Positions 46,423 to 53,881 of a stretch of DNA of 64,000 nucleotides are shown one piece after another (positions within the stretch are counted from its first letter, which is position 1; each line of letters opens with the position of its first letter). The stretch is taken from positions 62,001-126,000 of the forward strand of contig NZ_GL878509.1 of assembly GCF_000194945.1 (NCBI RefSeq), given 5' to 3'. The stretch comes from Streptococcus sanguinis SK1 = NCTC 7863. GTDB taxonomy: Bacteria; Bacillota; Bacilli; Lactobacillales; Streptococcaceae. Under the pieces are notes generated by a model that did no database searches, was not told the DNA's origin, and saw only the letters and a program-made list of their open reading frames with translations. The position numbers and the translations under genes were made by a program.

Positions 46423-46941
46423 ATGACGAATCATATTACTAAACTGATAGAAAATAGCGGAAAAAAATTGACAGAAATTAGCGAAGCTACAAATATAGCC
46501 TATCCTACACTTTCTGGATACAATCAAGGAATCCGCAAACCTAAAAAAGATAATGCTGAAAAATTGGCAAAATACTTTAATGTTTCCGTCGCTTACATTA
46601 TGGGACTTGATAGCAACCCACACGCTCCATCAAATCTTAAAATTGTTACAGATAGTTTCAAAACATCTAAAATTGGTTCTGTGACACCTTTTAAAAGCGA
46701 TATGGAGAAGTTAAAGAAGAGTATCGAATTTGGCGAAAGGGCATTAACACTACCACTTGATGATAGTTTTTCAGATGAATTTCGTCATATATTCTCAGAA
46801 TACCTAGCTGAGAAAAACAAACGTTTTATGTCTGAGTTTATAGATTATATGAATCACCAAAATAAAGATTCTAAAGTTTGGCAGAGCTGGATTAAAACAG
46901 ACGAATACGCTATCCGCCAAGAAGATAGAAAAAATAGATAG
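46423..46941 (+). CDS. CI-like repressor, XRE family
   Basis: A 172-residue protein. The HTH reads ITKLIENSGKKLTEISEATNIAYPTLSGYNQGIRKPKKDN, then YFNVSVAYIMGLDSN. The carboxy-terminal part lacks an ImmA or LexA-type peptidase motif. ATG 46423 is fixed by GGAGG 5 nt upstream. It is divergent from the replication/mobilization operon and 51 nt upstream of the integrase, the layout of a lysogeny-type switch. Confidence 0.88.
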   Translation: MTNHITKLIENSGKKLTEISEATNIAYPTLSGYNQGIRKPKKDNAEKLAKYFNVSVAYIMGLDSNPHAPSNLKIVTDSFKTSKIGSVTPFKSDMEKLKKSIEFGERALTLPLDDSFSDEFRHIFSEYLAEKNKRFMSEFIDYMNHQNKDSKVWQSWIKTDEYAIRQEDRKNR

Positions 46942-46944
46942 ACA

Positions 46945-46973
46945 CTCATTTCTCAATTACATAAGCTCCGAAA
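46945..46973 (+). repeat. 29-bp direct repeat, right copy
   Basis: CTCATTTCTCAATTACATAA then GCTCCGAAA, directly upstream of the integrase ribosome binding site. It partners 46286-46314. Confidence 0.85.
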
Positions 46974-46992
46974 ACTTAGATACGGAGAAAAA

Positions 46993-48147
46993 ATGTCTAT
47001 ACACAAATACAAAACAAAAAAAGGAATCCTATACTATGTCAGCTTTTACATTGGCTTAGATGCTTATGGAAAGAAAAAAAGGCACTTAAAGAGAGGGTTC
47101 AAAACCAAAAAAGAGGCAAAATTGTACGAAGCTCGTTTAGAAGCTGGTGTCGTTGCCCCCACAGTAAGTACCGACAAACCTAACCCCAAAGTCACTTATA
47201 AAGAACTTTATCAAGAATGGTTTAATGCCTATGTTGGTACCGTTGAAGAAACAACTTCTTCCCAAACTAAGAATATCTATCGAATACATATTCTACCAAT
47301 ATTTGGCGATAAATTTATTGACCAAATCAGTCCTTTAGACTGTCAAAACTTTATTACACAAAAATCTCAGACTTTCAAAAATATCAAACAGATAAAATCC
47401 TATACCTCAAAAATTTTTGATTTTGCAATCAACATGAACTACATTGATCGAAATCCAATGAAGAATGTTATCATGCCTAAAATCAAAAAAACTAGATCAG
47501 ATAATTTTTGGTCTCTGGAGGAATTACATCATTTCCTTGATATAGTGAAAGAAACTGAGCCATTTAAACATTTTGCTTTATTTAGACTGCTTGCATTTAG
47601 TGGACTACGAAAAGGGGAGTTATACGCTTTAAAATGGGCTGATATTAACTTTGACAGCAATCTATTGAACATAGATAAAAGTCTAGGAAGAATTGACGGT
47701 AAAGCGATTGAAAAGAGCACAAAGAATGAATCTTCAGTTCGTACAATCTATCTTGATGATGAGACAATCGATCTTATTAAGCAATGGAGAAATTTCTATC
47801 TGAAAGAACAATCTCAGCTTCCTCTTACAAAGCTGAATATTAGTGATGAATATATGTTCTCTTACATATCAAGTAATGACAAAATTGAACCTTTGCATGC
47901 TGATTACATTAATAACGTACTGAATCGAATTATTAAAAAGCATAAATTAAAACCAATTAGCCCACATGGGTTTAGACATACACATGCAACACTTATGTCT
48001 GAAATTGGAATCGATCCTTCTAATACATCAAAACGTCTCGGTCATGCAAGCAGTCAGGTGACATTAGATGTCTATACTCACACCACAAAAACTGGTGAGA
48101 AAAACTCTATTGACAAATTTGCAGACTATCTCAATAAAGCAAAATAA
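46993..48147 (+). CDS. int: Tyrosine-type site-specific integrase
   Basis: A 384-residue integrase of the Tn916/phage type. It has an amino-terminal arm-binding domain (KYKTKKGILYYVSFYIGLDAYG), a SAM-like core-binding domain, and the catalytic domain with Arg in SGLRKGELYALKW, HGFRHTHATLM (HxxR) and LGHASSQVTLDVYTHT with the nucleophile Tyr. CGGAG precedes ATG 46993. It lies 131 bp from the rpsI stop and points towards it, so the rpsI 3' end is its target. Confidence 0.97.
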   Translation: MSIHKYKTKKGILYYVSFYIGLDAYGKKKRHLKRGFKTKKEAKLYEARLEAGVVAPTVSTDKPNPKVTYKELYQEWFNAYVGTVEETTSSQTKNIYRIHILPIFGDKFIDQISPLDCQNFITQKSQTFKNIKQIKSYTSKIFDFAINMNYIDRNPMKNVIMPKIKKTRSDNFWSLEELHHFLDIVKETEPFKHFALFRLLAFSGLRKGELYALKWADINFDSNLLNIDKSLGRIDGKAIEKSTKNESSVRTIYLDDETIDLIKQWRNFYLKEQSQLPLTKLNISDEYMFSYISSNDKIEPLHADYINNVLNRIIKKHKLKPISPHGFRHTHATLMSEIGIDPSNTSKRLGHASSQVTLDVYTHTTKTGEKNSIDKFADYLNKAK

Positions 48148-48172
48148 ATCATGATTTTAAAAATTTAGAAGA

Positions 48173-48191
48173 GGTTATCAGAAGGTTATCA
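48173..48191 (+). repeat. Integrase arm-type repeats, right end
   Basis: GGTTATCA at 48173-48180 and 48184-48191, the same 11-bp period and orientation as at 37965-37983. It is 101 bp from core C. Confidence 0.7.
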
Positions 48192-48221
48192 CAAAGCTAT
48201 TTGAGCTCAAAAATCGACAAA

Positions 48222-48254
48222 AAAGCACTTTGCAAAATTTTTGCAAAGTGCTTT
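48222..48254 (-). terminator. rpsI terminator (element-supplied)
   Basis: AAAGCACTTTGCAAAA and TTTTGCAAAGTGCTTT form a 16-bp perfect stem, with TTTTT following on the minus strand. It lies on the element side of core C, so integration replaced the original rpsI terminator. Confidence 0.92.
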
Positions 48255-48278
48255 GAAACGTTGATATAATCGTATTGA

Positions 48279-48671
48279 TTAACGTTTTGAGAATTGTGAT
48301 GCTTTACGAGCTTTCTTAAGACCTGGTTTCTTACGTTCTACCATGCGGGCATCACGAGTAAGAAGGCCTGCGCGTTTCAATGAATCGCGGAAGTCAGGGT
48401 CTACTTGAAGAAGGGCACGAGCGATACCGTGACGGATAGCGCCTGATTGACCAGCGTAGCCACCACCATCAACGTTTACGAAAACGTCGTATTGACCAAC
48501 AGTTGAAGTAACTGCGAATGGTTGGTTGATAACCAAACGAAGATCAGCGTGTGGGATGTACTCTTCAACATCTTTTTTGTTTACAGTGATTTTACCAGTT
48601 CCTGGAACAAGGCGAACGCGTGCAACAGCGTTTTTACGACGTCCAGTACCTGCATATTGTGCTTGTGACAT
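48279..48671 (-). CDS. rpsI: 30S ribosomal protein S9
   Basis: A 130-residue ribosomal protein near the P site: [20 protein letters not shown] at the start and the conserved tail [17 protein letters not shown] whose terminal Arg contacts P-site tRNA. It is 19 nt downstream of rplM in the conserved L13-S9 operon. Its last 38 bp before codon SKR are the attachment core, and the last three codons and terminator appear to come from the integrated element. The protein is intact. Confidence 0.99.
   Translation of the reverse strand: MSQAQYAGTGRRKNAVARVRLVPGTGKITVNKKDVEEYIPHADLRLVINQPFAVTSTVGQYDVFVNVDGGGYAGQSGAIRHGIARALLQVDPDFRDSLKRAGLLTRDARMVERKKPGLKKARKASQFSKR
48292..48329 (-). repeat. Attachment-site copy C (within rpsI)
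   Basis: The 38-bp core in rpsI, identical to copies A and B. Homology with them breaks on both sides: after it on the minus strand rpsI has TCA AAA CGT TAA where A and B have AGT AAA CGT TAA, both encoding SKR-stop. It is the attR junction of the younger element. Confidence 0.93.
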
Positions 48672-48690
48672 AGCTTATTTGTTCCTTTCC

Positions 48691-49137
48691 TTAGATAAGT
48701 CCTGAAATATCAAGAACTTCTGGTTGTTGTGCAGCGTGAGTGTGCTCAGCGCCTACAAATACTTTCAGCTTCATACCTTGAGCGCGGCCAAGAGTATTGT
48801 GCGGAAGCATACCTTTAACAGATTTTTCGATCAAACGAACAGCGTTCTTAGAGCGAAGCTCACCTGCTGAGATTTGTTTCAATCCACCTGGGTACATAGA
48901 GTGAGTGTAATAGATCTTATCAGTCGCTTTTTTACCAGTCAATTTTACTTTTTCAGCGTTGATAACGATTACGAAGTCACCTGTATCAGTGTGAGGTGTA
49001 AAGGTTGGTTTGTTTTTTCCGCGAAGTACGCTTGCTACAACAGCAGAAAGGCGTCCAAGAGGGACATCAGTAGCGTCCACTACATACCATTTGCGTTCAA
49101 CTTCACCTGGCTTAGCCATGTATGTTGTTTTGTTCAT
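48691..49137 (-). CDS. rplM: 50S ribosomal protein L13
   Basis: A 148-residue ribosomal protein that binds 23S rRNA early in 50S assembly. Conserved motifs are [37 protein letters not shown] and [17 protein letters not shown] precedes ATG 49137. It is first in the L13-S9 operon, with a structured leader upstream that is probably bound by L13 or S9. Confidence 0.99.
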   Translation of the reverse strand: MNKTTYMAKPGEVERKWYVVDATDVPLGRLSAVVASVLRGKNKPTFTPHTDTGDFVIVINAEKVKLTGKKATDKIYYTHSMYPGGLKQISAGELRSKNAVRLIEKSVKGMLPHNTLGRAQGMKLKVFVGAEHTHAAQQPEVLDISGLI

Positions 49138-49238
49138 GATTTCTCCTATGAATATCGTTTTTGTTTACAGGGCGGATGTTCCAGTCCGCGAGTTATTTGA
49201 AAGGTTCCGGGGCCTTACAAATGGGGTAAACAATACCG
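49138..49238 (-). promoter_or_regulatory. Probable L13 leader RNA
   Basis: About 100 nt of 5' leader with paired segments (GCGGACTGGAACATCCGC; GGTATTGTTTACCCC; GGCCCCGGAACC), ending in AGGAG before rplM. Position and layout fit the Gram-positive L13 leader family, which mediates autogenous control. Family assignment is by recall and should be tested against the covariance model. Confidence 0.6.
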
Positions 49239-49244
49239 CCTACT

Positions 49245-49273
49245 ATCATATCAAAAATAGTAGGCAAAAGCAA
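49245..49273 (-). promoter_or_regulatory. Promoter of rplM-rpsI
   Basis: The minus strand has TTGCTT (49268-49273), 17 nt, TATGAT (49245-49250). A CCTACTAT/ATAGTAGG inverted repeat overlaps the -10. Confidence 0.7.
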
Positions 49274-49317
49274 TAGATTTGAAGCAATTATTTATGAAAT
49301 AGCGATTTCATGTTTTC

Positions 49318-50181
49318 TTAGTCTTGAATGTCTTGGGCAATACTAAAGAGTCCCAAAGTTCCAGGACCAGTATGGGTAGAAATGACAGGTCCCAGAGGCA
49401 TAAGGAGAACTTCCTCCACTTGGTCGCTTTCCAGCAGCTGGACTTTTAAACTCTCGGCAATCTCTTTTGCACCTGCATAGGCGATGACCACCCGCGGGTC
49501 AGCAACTCCCTCCAGAGTCATGTGGACAACTTCAGCCTGTGCCTTCTTCTTGCCGCGAACCTTAGCGACCGAGTCCAGAGTCCCATCTCCCTTGACAGCG
49601 ATAATCGGCTTGATATTGACTAAGGTCCCCATAAGCGCAGCAGTTTTGGAAATCCGACCGCCCCGCATGAGGTGATTGAGGTCATCAACCAGAAAATATG
49701 TCTTGACCTTAGGCACCAAACTCTCAATCAAGTCCGCTGTCTGCTCCAAGGTCTGGCCTGTCGCTCTAGCTTCTGCCGCCTTCATGACTAAAAGTCCTTC
49801 CCCCATAGAAGCCGCTTTGGTATCAATGATACGAATCAGTGCACCTGGAAAATCTTCCAAGACTATCTCCCGTGCCATGACTGCACTCTGATAAGTACCC
49901 GATAGGGCTGAAGCAAAGGCTACATAGAGAACCGGCGTCCCTTCCTTGGCATAGCTTCGAAAAACATCTTCAAACTGGCCGACATTGATCTGACTAGTAG
50001 TTGGCTTACTGCCGGACTCCATCTTATCCAGAAGTTCTTGGCTAGTCAGTTTGCCTGCACCTACTGTCTCATGGGTTTCTCCATCTAGCTGAATGGTCAG
50101 GCCTAGGACCTGCACATCATTTTCCTGAGTCCAGTTTTCTGGCAAGTCTGCTGTTGAATCGGTTAAAATTTTAAAGGTCAT
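49318..50181 (-). CDS. DegV family fatty-acid-binding protein
   Basis: A 287-residue protein of the DegV/FakB family that presents fatty acids to the kinase FakA. Motifs are FKILTDSTADLP, TSQINVGQF, VAFASALSGTYQSA, RGGRISKTAALMG and the carboxy-terminal THTGPGTLGLF. GGAG precedes ATG 50181, which lies within the 3' end of the NYN-domain gene (11-nt overlap). Which fatty acid it prefers cannot be said. Confidence 0.92.
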   Translation of the reverse strand: MTFKILTDSTADLPENWTQENDVQVLGLTIQLDGETHETVGAGKLTSQELLDKMESGSKPTTSQINVGQFEDVFRSYAKEGTPVLYVAFASALSGTYQSAVMAREIVLEDFPGALIRIIDTKAASMGEGLLVMKAAEARATGQTLEQTADLIESLVPKVKTYFLVDDLNHLMRGGRISKTAALMGTLVNIKPIIAVKGDGTLDSVAKVRGKKKAQAEVVHMTLEGVADPRVVIAYAGAKEIAESLKVQLLESDQVEEVLLMPLGPVISTHTGPGTLGLFSIAQDIQD

Positions 50182-50692
50182 CTTTTTTCTCCATCATTTT
50201 TTGTAAATCGCGCAAAGATTGGCTGTCCATCGGTCGCAAGGGTGGTCTTTGCAGGTTGATTTGCCCGCTCAGTTGATTGAGGTCTGATTTGGTAACAGCC
50301 ACTCGCTTCTCTAGCTCTCTAGCGGACACTCTCAAAGCCCCTTGGGCAAAGACAGTCCACTGCTCATTGAGATCGCTGGTCGCAACCGACACCTGATTTT
50401 TGGGTGTATTGAGCTTAGCTGCTAAGCGCTCGATATAGTCATCCGCCGTTTCCTCCTCCTCAGTGAAAACGACCGTTACATTAAACTCCTCATAGGTCTG
50501 CCGAACTCCCGGCATATACTGGGCATCAAAGACGCAGATAACTTCCAGTCCTTCAAAACTGGCATAATTACTGAGCTTCTGAAGCAGAATTGTTCGCGCT
50601 GCATCTAGCTCTCCGCGGTTAAAGTAAGGACGAGTCTCCCGCCAAAAGGCCGTCATATTGTAGCCGTCCACCAGTAAGATTTTTCTTTTCAT
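50171..50692 (-). CDS. NYN domain ribonuclease (YacP/Rae1 family)
   Basis: A 173-residue PIN-like nuclease: ILLVDGYNMTAFW (first acidic site), ICVFDAQYMPGVRQTYEEFNV (second) and EETADDYIERLAAKL, VATSDLNEQW (third). Rae1 in Bacillus cleaves mRNA on the ribosome. It overlaps the rlmB stop as ATGA and the degV start, a three-gene coupled set. Confidence 0.9.
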   Translation of the reverse strand: MKRKILLVDGYNMTAFWRETRPYFNRGELDAARTILLQKLSNYASFEGLEVICVFDAQYMPGVRQTYEEFNVTVVFTEEEETADDYIERLAAKLNTPKNQVSVATSDLNEQWTVFAQGALRVSARELEKRVAVTKSDLNQLSGQINLQRPPLRPMDSQSLRDLQKMMEKKDDL

Positions 50693-51417
50693 AGGCGATT
50701 GCGAAAGACTTCATACATGAGAATAGCCGCTGCGACACTGGCATTGAGGCTCTGGACATGGCCATTCATGGGAATGGAAATCATCTCATCCACCTGCTTT
50801 TTAATATTGCTTGAAATCCCCTTACCTTCGTTACCAATGATGAGGGCTAGCTTGCCTGCTGTATTCCACTTATGAGAAGGCGTCCCCTGCATATCTGTAC
50901 CGAAAATCCAGAAACCAGCTTCCTTGAGCTTATCCAAGGTCTGGCTGAGATTGGTCACACGGGCAATGGGAATGTGCTCAATAGCACCCGTTGAAGTCTT
51001 GGCCACGACTGGTGTCACACCGACTGCCCGGTGTTTGGGAATGATGACTCCTGCCACGTTTGTCGCGTCAGCCGTCCGCAAGATAGAGCCTAGATTATGC
51101 GGATCAGTCAGTCCGTCCAAAATCAATAAGAGCGGATTGTCTTCCTGCTCTGCTTTTTTCAACAGCACCTCGAAGTCAGTATAGGCGAACTCAGCCACCC
51201 GCAGAACAAAGCCCTGGTGAACAGCTCCATCAGTCATCTCCTGCAAGGTCTTCTTAGGTGTCCAGGAGATAGAAACCTTCTTTTCCGCTGCTAAATCTTT
51301 GATTTTATCGACCTTTTTACCACGCAGGTCGTCTTGAATGTAGAGTTTATTTCCAGTGTTAGCTGCGAGAGCCTCTGTCACCGCATGCACACCGTAGACA
51401 ATATCGTTTTTTTCCAT
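50689..51417 (-). CDS. rlmB: 23S rRNA 2'-O-methyltransferase RlmB/TrmH family
   Basis: A 242-residue SPOUT methyltransferase. The amino-terminal L30e-like domain (DIVYGVHAVTEALAAN) is followed by the knot with LILDGLTDPHNLGSILRTAD, LIIGNEGKGIS and IPMNGHVQSLNASVAAAILMYE. It probably methylates G2251-equivalent in 23S rRNA. ATG 51417 is the family start. No ribosome binding site is present: an extended -10 (TGTTATACT) ends only 6 nt before the ATG, suggesting a leaderless mRNA. Confidence 0.95.
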   Translation of the reverse strand: MEKNDIVYGVHAVTEALAANTGNKLYIQDDLRGKKVDKIKDLAAEKKVSISWTPKKTLQEMTDGAVHQGFVLRVAEFAYTDFEVLLKKAEQEDNPLLLILDGLTDPHNLGSILRTADATNVAGVIIPKHRAVGVTPVVAKTSTGAIEHIPIARVTNLSQTLDKLKEAGFWIFGTDMQGTPSHKWNTAGKLALIIGNEGKGISSNIKKQVDEMISIPMNGHVQSLNASVAAAILMYEVFRNRL

Positions 51418-51423
51418 AGGACT

Positions 51424-51432
51424 AGTATAACA
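51424..51432 (-). promoter_or_regulatory. Extended -10 promoter of rlmB (leaderless)
   Basis: The minus strand reads TGTTATACT with 6 nt to ATG 51417, placing the transcription start at or within 1-2 nt of the A of ATG. Confidence 0.6.
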
Positions 51433-51528
51433 CAAAGGCGAAAAAATGGCGGCAGGATTTACTCGGGCGAGACAGAATTCTGCTCTGATAAAAAGCAATC
51501 AGCAGGCCCTAAGATTCCCCGCTAGTCG

Positions 51529-51537
51529 TGCTATAAT
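51529..51537 (+). promoter_or_regulatory. Promoter of the ArAE-like gene
   Basis: TGCTATAAT, an extended -10 box (TGnTATAAT), about 32 nt before ATG 51569. Confidence 0.65.
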
Positions 51538-51568
51538 AGAAAGAAGTCTAAAAAAGGAACTCTTACTC

Positions 51569-52525
51569 ATGTCTCTCCTCCAACGCACCATCAAGCTAGT
51601 ACTAGCTACCTGTCTAGCTGCTTGGCTGGCTGACTTTTTAGGTCTGGCCTACTCAACTTCAGCCGGAATTATTGCCATCCTCAGCGTGACCGATACCCGC
51701 CGCAGCACAGCAAAGCTAGCCGGCAATCGCTTTTTATCTACCCTGCTGGCTCTGGCTATCGGAAGCCTAGCCTTTCACTTTCTAGGTTTTCATCTCGGAG
51801 CATTGGCCATCTATATCGCGATCTATGTGCCTCTGGCCTTTCGGCTTGGCTGGGAAATCGGCATCACACCCAGCACCGTCCTGGTCACCCATCTGCTCTT
51901 AGAAAAATCCACCTCCTGGTCTCTGCTTGGCAATGAGCTAGCTCTATTTCTCATTGGAACTGGCTTTGCCCTCCTAGCCAATCTCTATATGCCCTCGCGT
52001 CAGCAAGAGATTGACAGCTACCACAAGCAAGTGGAGGAACAGCTGAAAAAGATTCTTCTGCGCTTTGAATATTTCTTAAAAGCTGGAGACGGTCGAAATG
52101 ATGCAGCTCTGATCAAGGAGCTGGACAAGATTTTACAGCAAGCCTTGGAGCTGGTCTATCTGGATTACTCCAACCACCTCTTTCACCAGACCAACTACCA
52201 TATCCACTATTTTGAAATGCGGCAGGCCCAAAACCGCATCCTGCAAGACATGGCTAGCAATATCAACAACTGCCATCTAGCAGCCAGTGAAAGCTTGATT
52301 TTAGCCCGCCTCTTCTCTCAGACCGCTAAGCAACTAAGCCAAGAAAATCCCGCCCGAGACCTTTTGGACGAGATTGACAACTATTTGACCGTATTTCGCG
52401 AGCGGCCACTCCCTAAGACCCGCCAGGAATTTGAAACCCGCGCTATGCTCCTGCAGCTCCTGCGAGACTTGGAAACCTTTATTAGAATTAAGGTAGAATT
52501 TTACGAAAATTATAAAGAAGACTAG
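51569..52525 (+). CDS. Aromatic acid exporter (ArAE / DUF939) family membrane protein
   Basis: A 318-residue protein. The amino-terminal half has about five to six membrane segments (TIKLVLATCLAAWLADFLGL, STLLALAIGSLAFHFLGF, LAIYIAIYVPLAFRLG, LALFLIGTGFALLANLYM). The carboxy-terminal half is a cytosolic helical domain rich in Leu/Glu (EEQLKKILLRFEYFL, LLQLLRDLETFIRIK). ATG 51569 has AAGGAA upstream; the open frame extends to 51446 but crosses the promoter. The substrate is unknown. Confidence 0.87.
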   Translation: MSLLQRTIKLVLATCLAAWLADFLGLAYSTSAGIIAILSVTDTRRSTAKLAGNRFLSTLLALAIGSLAFHFLGFHLGALAIYIAIYVPLAFRLGWEIGITPSTVLVTHLLLEKSTSWSLLGNELALFLIGTGFALLANLYMPSRQQEIDSYHKQVEEQLKKILLRFEYFLKAGDGRNDAALIKELDKILQQALELVYLDYSNHLFHQTNYHIHYFEMRQAQNRILQDMASNINNCHLAASESLILARLFSQTAKQLSQENPARDLLDEIDNYLTVFRERPLPKTRQEFETRAMLLQLLRDLETFIRIKVEFYENYKED

Positions 52526-52562
52526 CGGCTTTGTTTGGTAAATAAAGTACTAAAACTAAAAA

Positions 52563-52594
52563 AGAGATAAAGACCTTTGATCATCTTTATCTCT
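52563..52594 (-). terminator. Terminator for the 52650 lipoprotein gene
   Basis: AGAGATAAAGA, a 10-nt loop, TCTTTATCTCT, followed on the minus strand by TTTTTT. It lies beyond the plus-strand terminator, so the two convergent 3' ends overlap. Confidence 0.8.
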
Positions 52595-52622
52595 AAATTA
52601 AAATAATTTGTTTGGATTTTAT

Positions 52623-52651
52623 GACATCACCTATATAGCTGATGTCTTTTT
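52623..52651 (+). terminator. Terminator for the ArAE-like gene
   Basis: GACATCA, a 10-nt loop, TGATGTC, then TTTTTAA on the plus strand. Confidence 0.7.
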
Positions 52652-53336
52652 AATTTGGTTCCTTAGTATCATAAACCTTGTTTCCCTTAAAATAGACGTA
52701 ATAGTCCTTATCATCCTCGTCCGCCCAAACGAAGCGAGTAAACATACCTGTCACATCCAGTCCTCGTGGTTTACCTAGTTTTTTGACAACGTCTTGGGCT
52801 GACATCCCTTTAGAAATACCGCTTAAACTTTCCACCTGCTTGGAAGAAGTGAATGTAATCAGCTTATTCATGACAACAGAATTTTCATCATAAGCAATAA
52901 GGATAGTATAATTATCCGACTTCCACAGGTCACCTCCACTACTTAGCTCTGAAGTTGGCTGACCCAGCTTAGCACGTACTTCATCCTTTTTAGTAGCAAC
53001 CCGATCAGACTCCTCTTCAAAATAAATGAGATTGATTGATTTAAATTCTTCCCACTTATCAATATCTTGCATATCAGTAAGGGCATCCAAAGATTGACCA
53101 AAATCATTAAAGAGAGTATATGGATCATCTTCAATTGCAGAAGACGAACTAGATGAGCTATAGTCATAGTCGTCATCAGAGTATTCTTTTTTCGAAGATG
53201 AACTCTGTTTTCTAGAGTAGCTAGAGCTAGATGAGGACGAAGTATTGCCACTTCGTCTGAAAAGAGGGACAAACATGCAGGCGCTAAGTGTCATCAGACT
53301 AAACAAGCATACTGCAAACAATATAAATTTTTTCAT
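52650..53336 (-). CDS. Ser-rich lipoprotein with SmpA/OmlA-like domain
   Basis: A 228-residue protein. A lipobox LSAC (Cys 20) is followed by a Ser/Lys/Asp/Tyr-rich low-complexity linker (residues 30-66) and two BLIP/SmpA-type repeats (EVRAKLGQPTSEL..DLWKSDNYTILIAYDEN and GMSAQDVVKKLGKPRG..TRFVWADEDDKDYYVYF). Such domains bind proteins at the envelope. The partner is unknown. It stands alone, convergent with the ArAE-like gene. Confidence 0.85.
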   Translation of the reverse strand: MKKFILFAVCLFSLMTLSACMFVPLFRRSGNTSSSSSSSYSRKQSSSSKKEYSDDDYDYSSSSSSSAIEDDPYTLFNDFGQSLDALTDMQDIDKWEEFKSINLIYFEEESDRVATKKDEVRAKLGQPTSELSSGGDLWKSDNYTILIAYDENSVVMNKLITFTSSKQVESLSGISKGMSAQDVVKKLGKPRGLDVTGMFTRFVWADEDDKDYYVYFKGNKVYDTKEPN

Positions 53337-53430
53337 AAGATTCCTTTATTCAATTTAGATACATTATTTTACTGTATCTTAGGTTTATCTATCGCTTTTT
53401 CATAAAACATAAGAGCGTTATTACTAAATA

Positions 53431-53862
53431 TTACTCTTCGATATCAATTCCTTTGGATTCAAATAAATCACGTACTTCTTTAGAAAATGGAAAGATTGTT
53501 CCGTCTATGGTTTTTAAATTCGAAAACTGTGATAGCTCTTTTTCACTCACATTTTCCAAATCAAATTGATCATCTTCACCATCCCATAAAGGGATTAATT
53601 GCGCATAGATATCATTACCTCCATCAAAGAAGAGGCTTTCCACATTCTGCGCATACTCTTTAGGTATTTCCAACTGTTTAAAATAAGTCTCTACTTCAGG
53701 AATTGGTGTCTCATCGAAGTCTTCTGGATCTACAGATAATTTCTCAGATTCACAAAAACTGTAAACGTTAAATCGTGGCTCAAGCACGTTTTGTTCATAC
53801 ATCAACTCCTGAATAATAGCCAACTTGAAATTAAAATTGTCAAATTGTAAGAAATCACTCAT
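53431..53862 (-). CDS. Conserved hypothetical protein, DUF6892-like
   Basis: A 143-residue acidic cytosolic protein (FNFKLAIIQELMYEQNVLEPRF, EYAQNVESLFFDGGNDIYAQLIPLWDGEDD, LKTIDGTIFPFSKEVRDLFES). The layout resembles DUF6892 proteins sometimes found among toxin-immunity genes; no toxin is adjacent here. GGAA precedes ATG 53862. The function is unknown. Confidence 0.7.
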   Translation of the reverse strand: MSDFLQFDNFNFKLAIIQELMYEQNVLEPRFNVYSFCESEKLSVDPEDFDETPIPEVETYFKQLEIPKEYAQNVESLFFDGGNDIYAQLIPLWDGEDDQFDLENVSEKELSQFSNLKTIDGTIFPFSKEVRDLFESKGIDIEE

Positions 53863-53881
53863 AAATTGGTTCCTTTCATAA

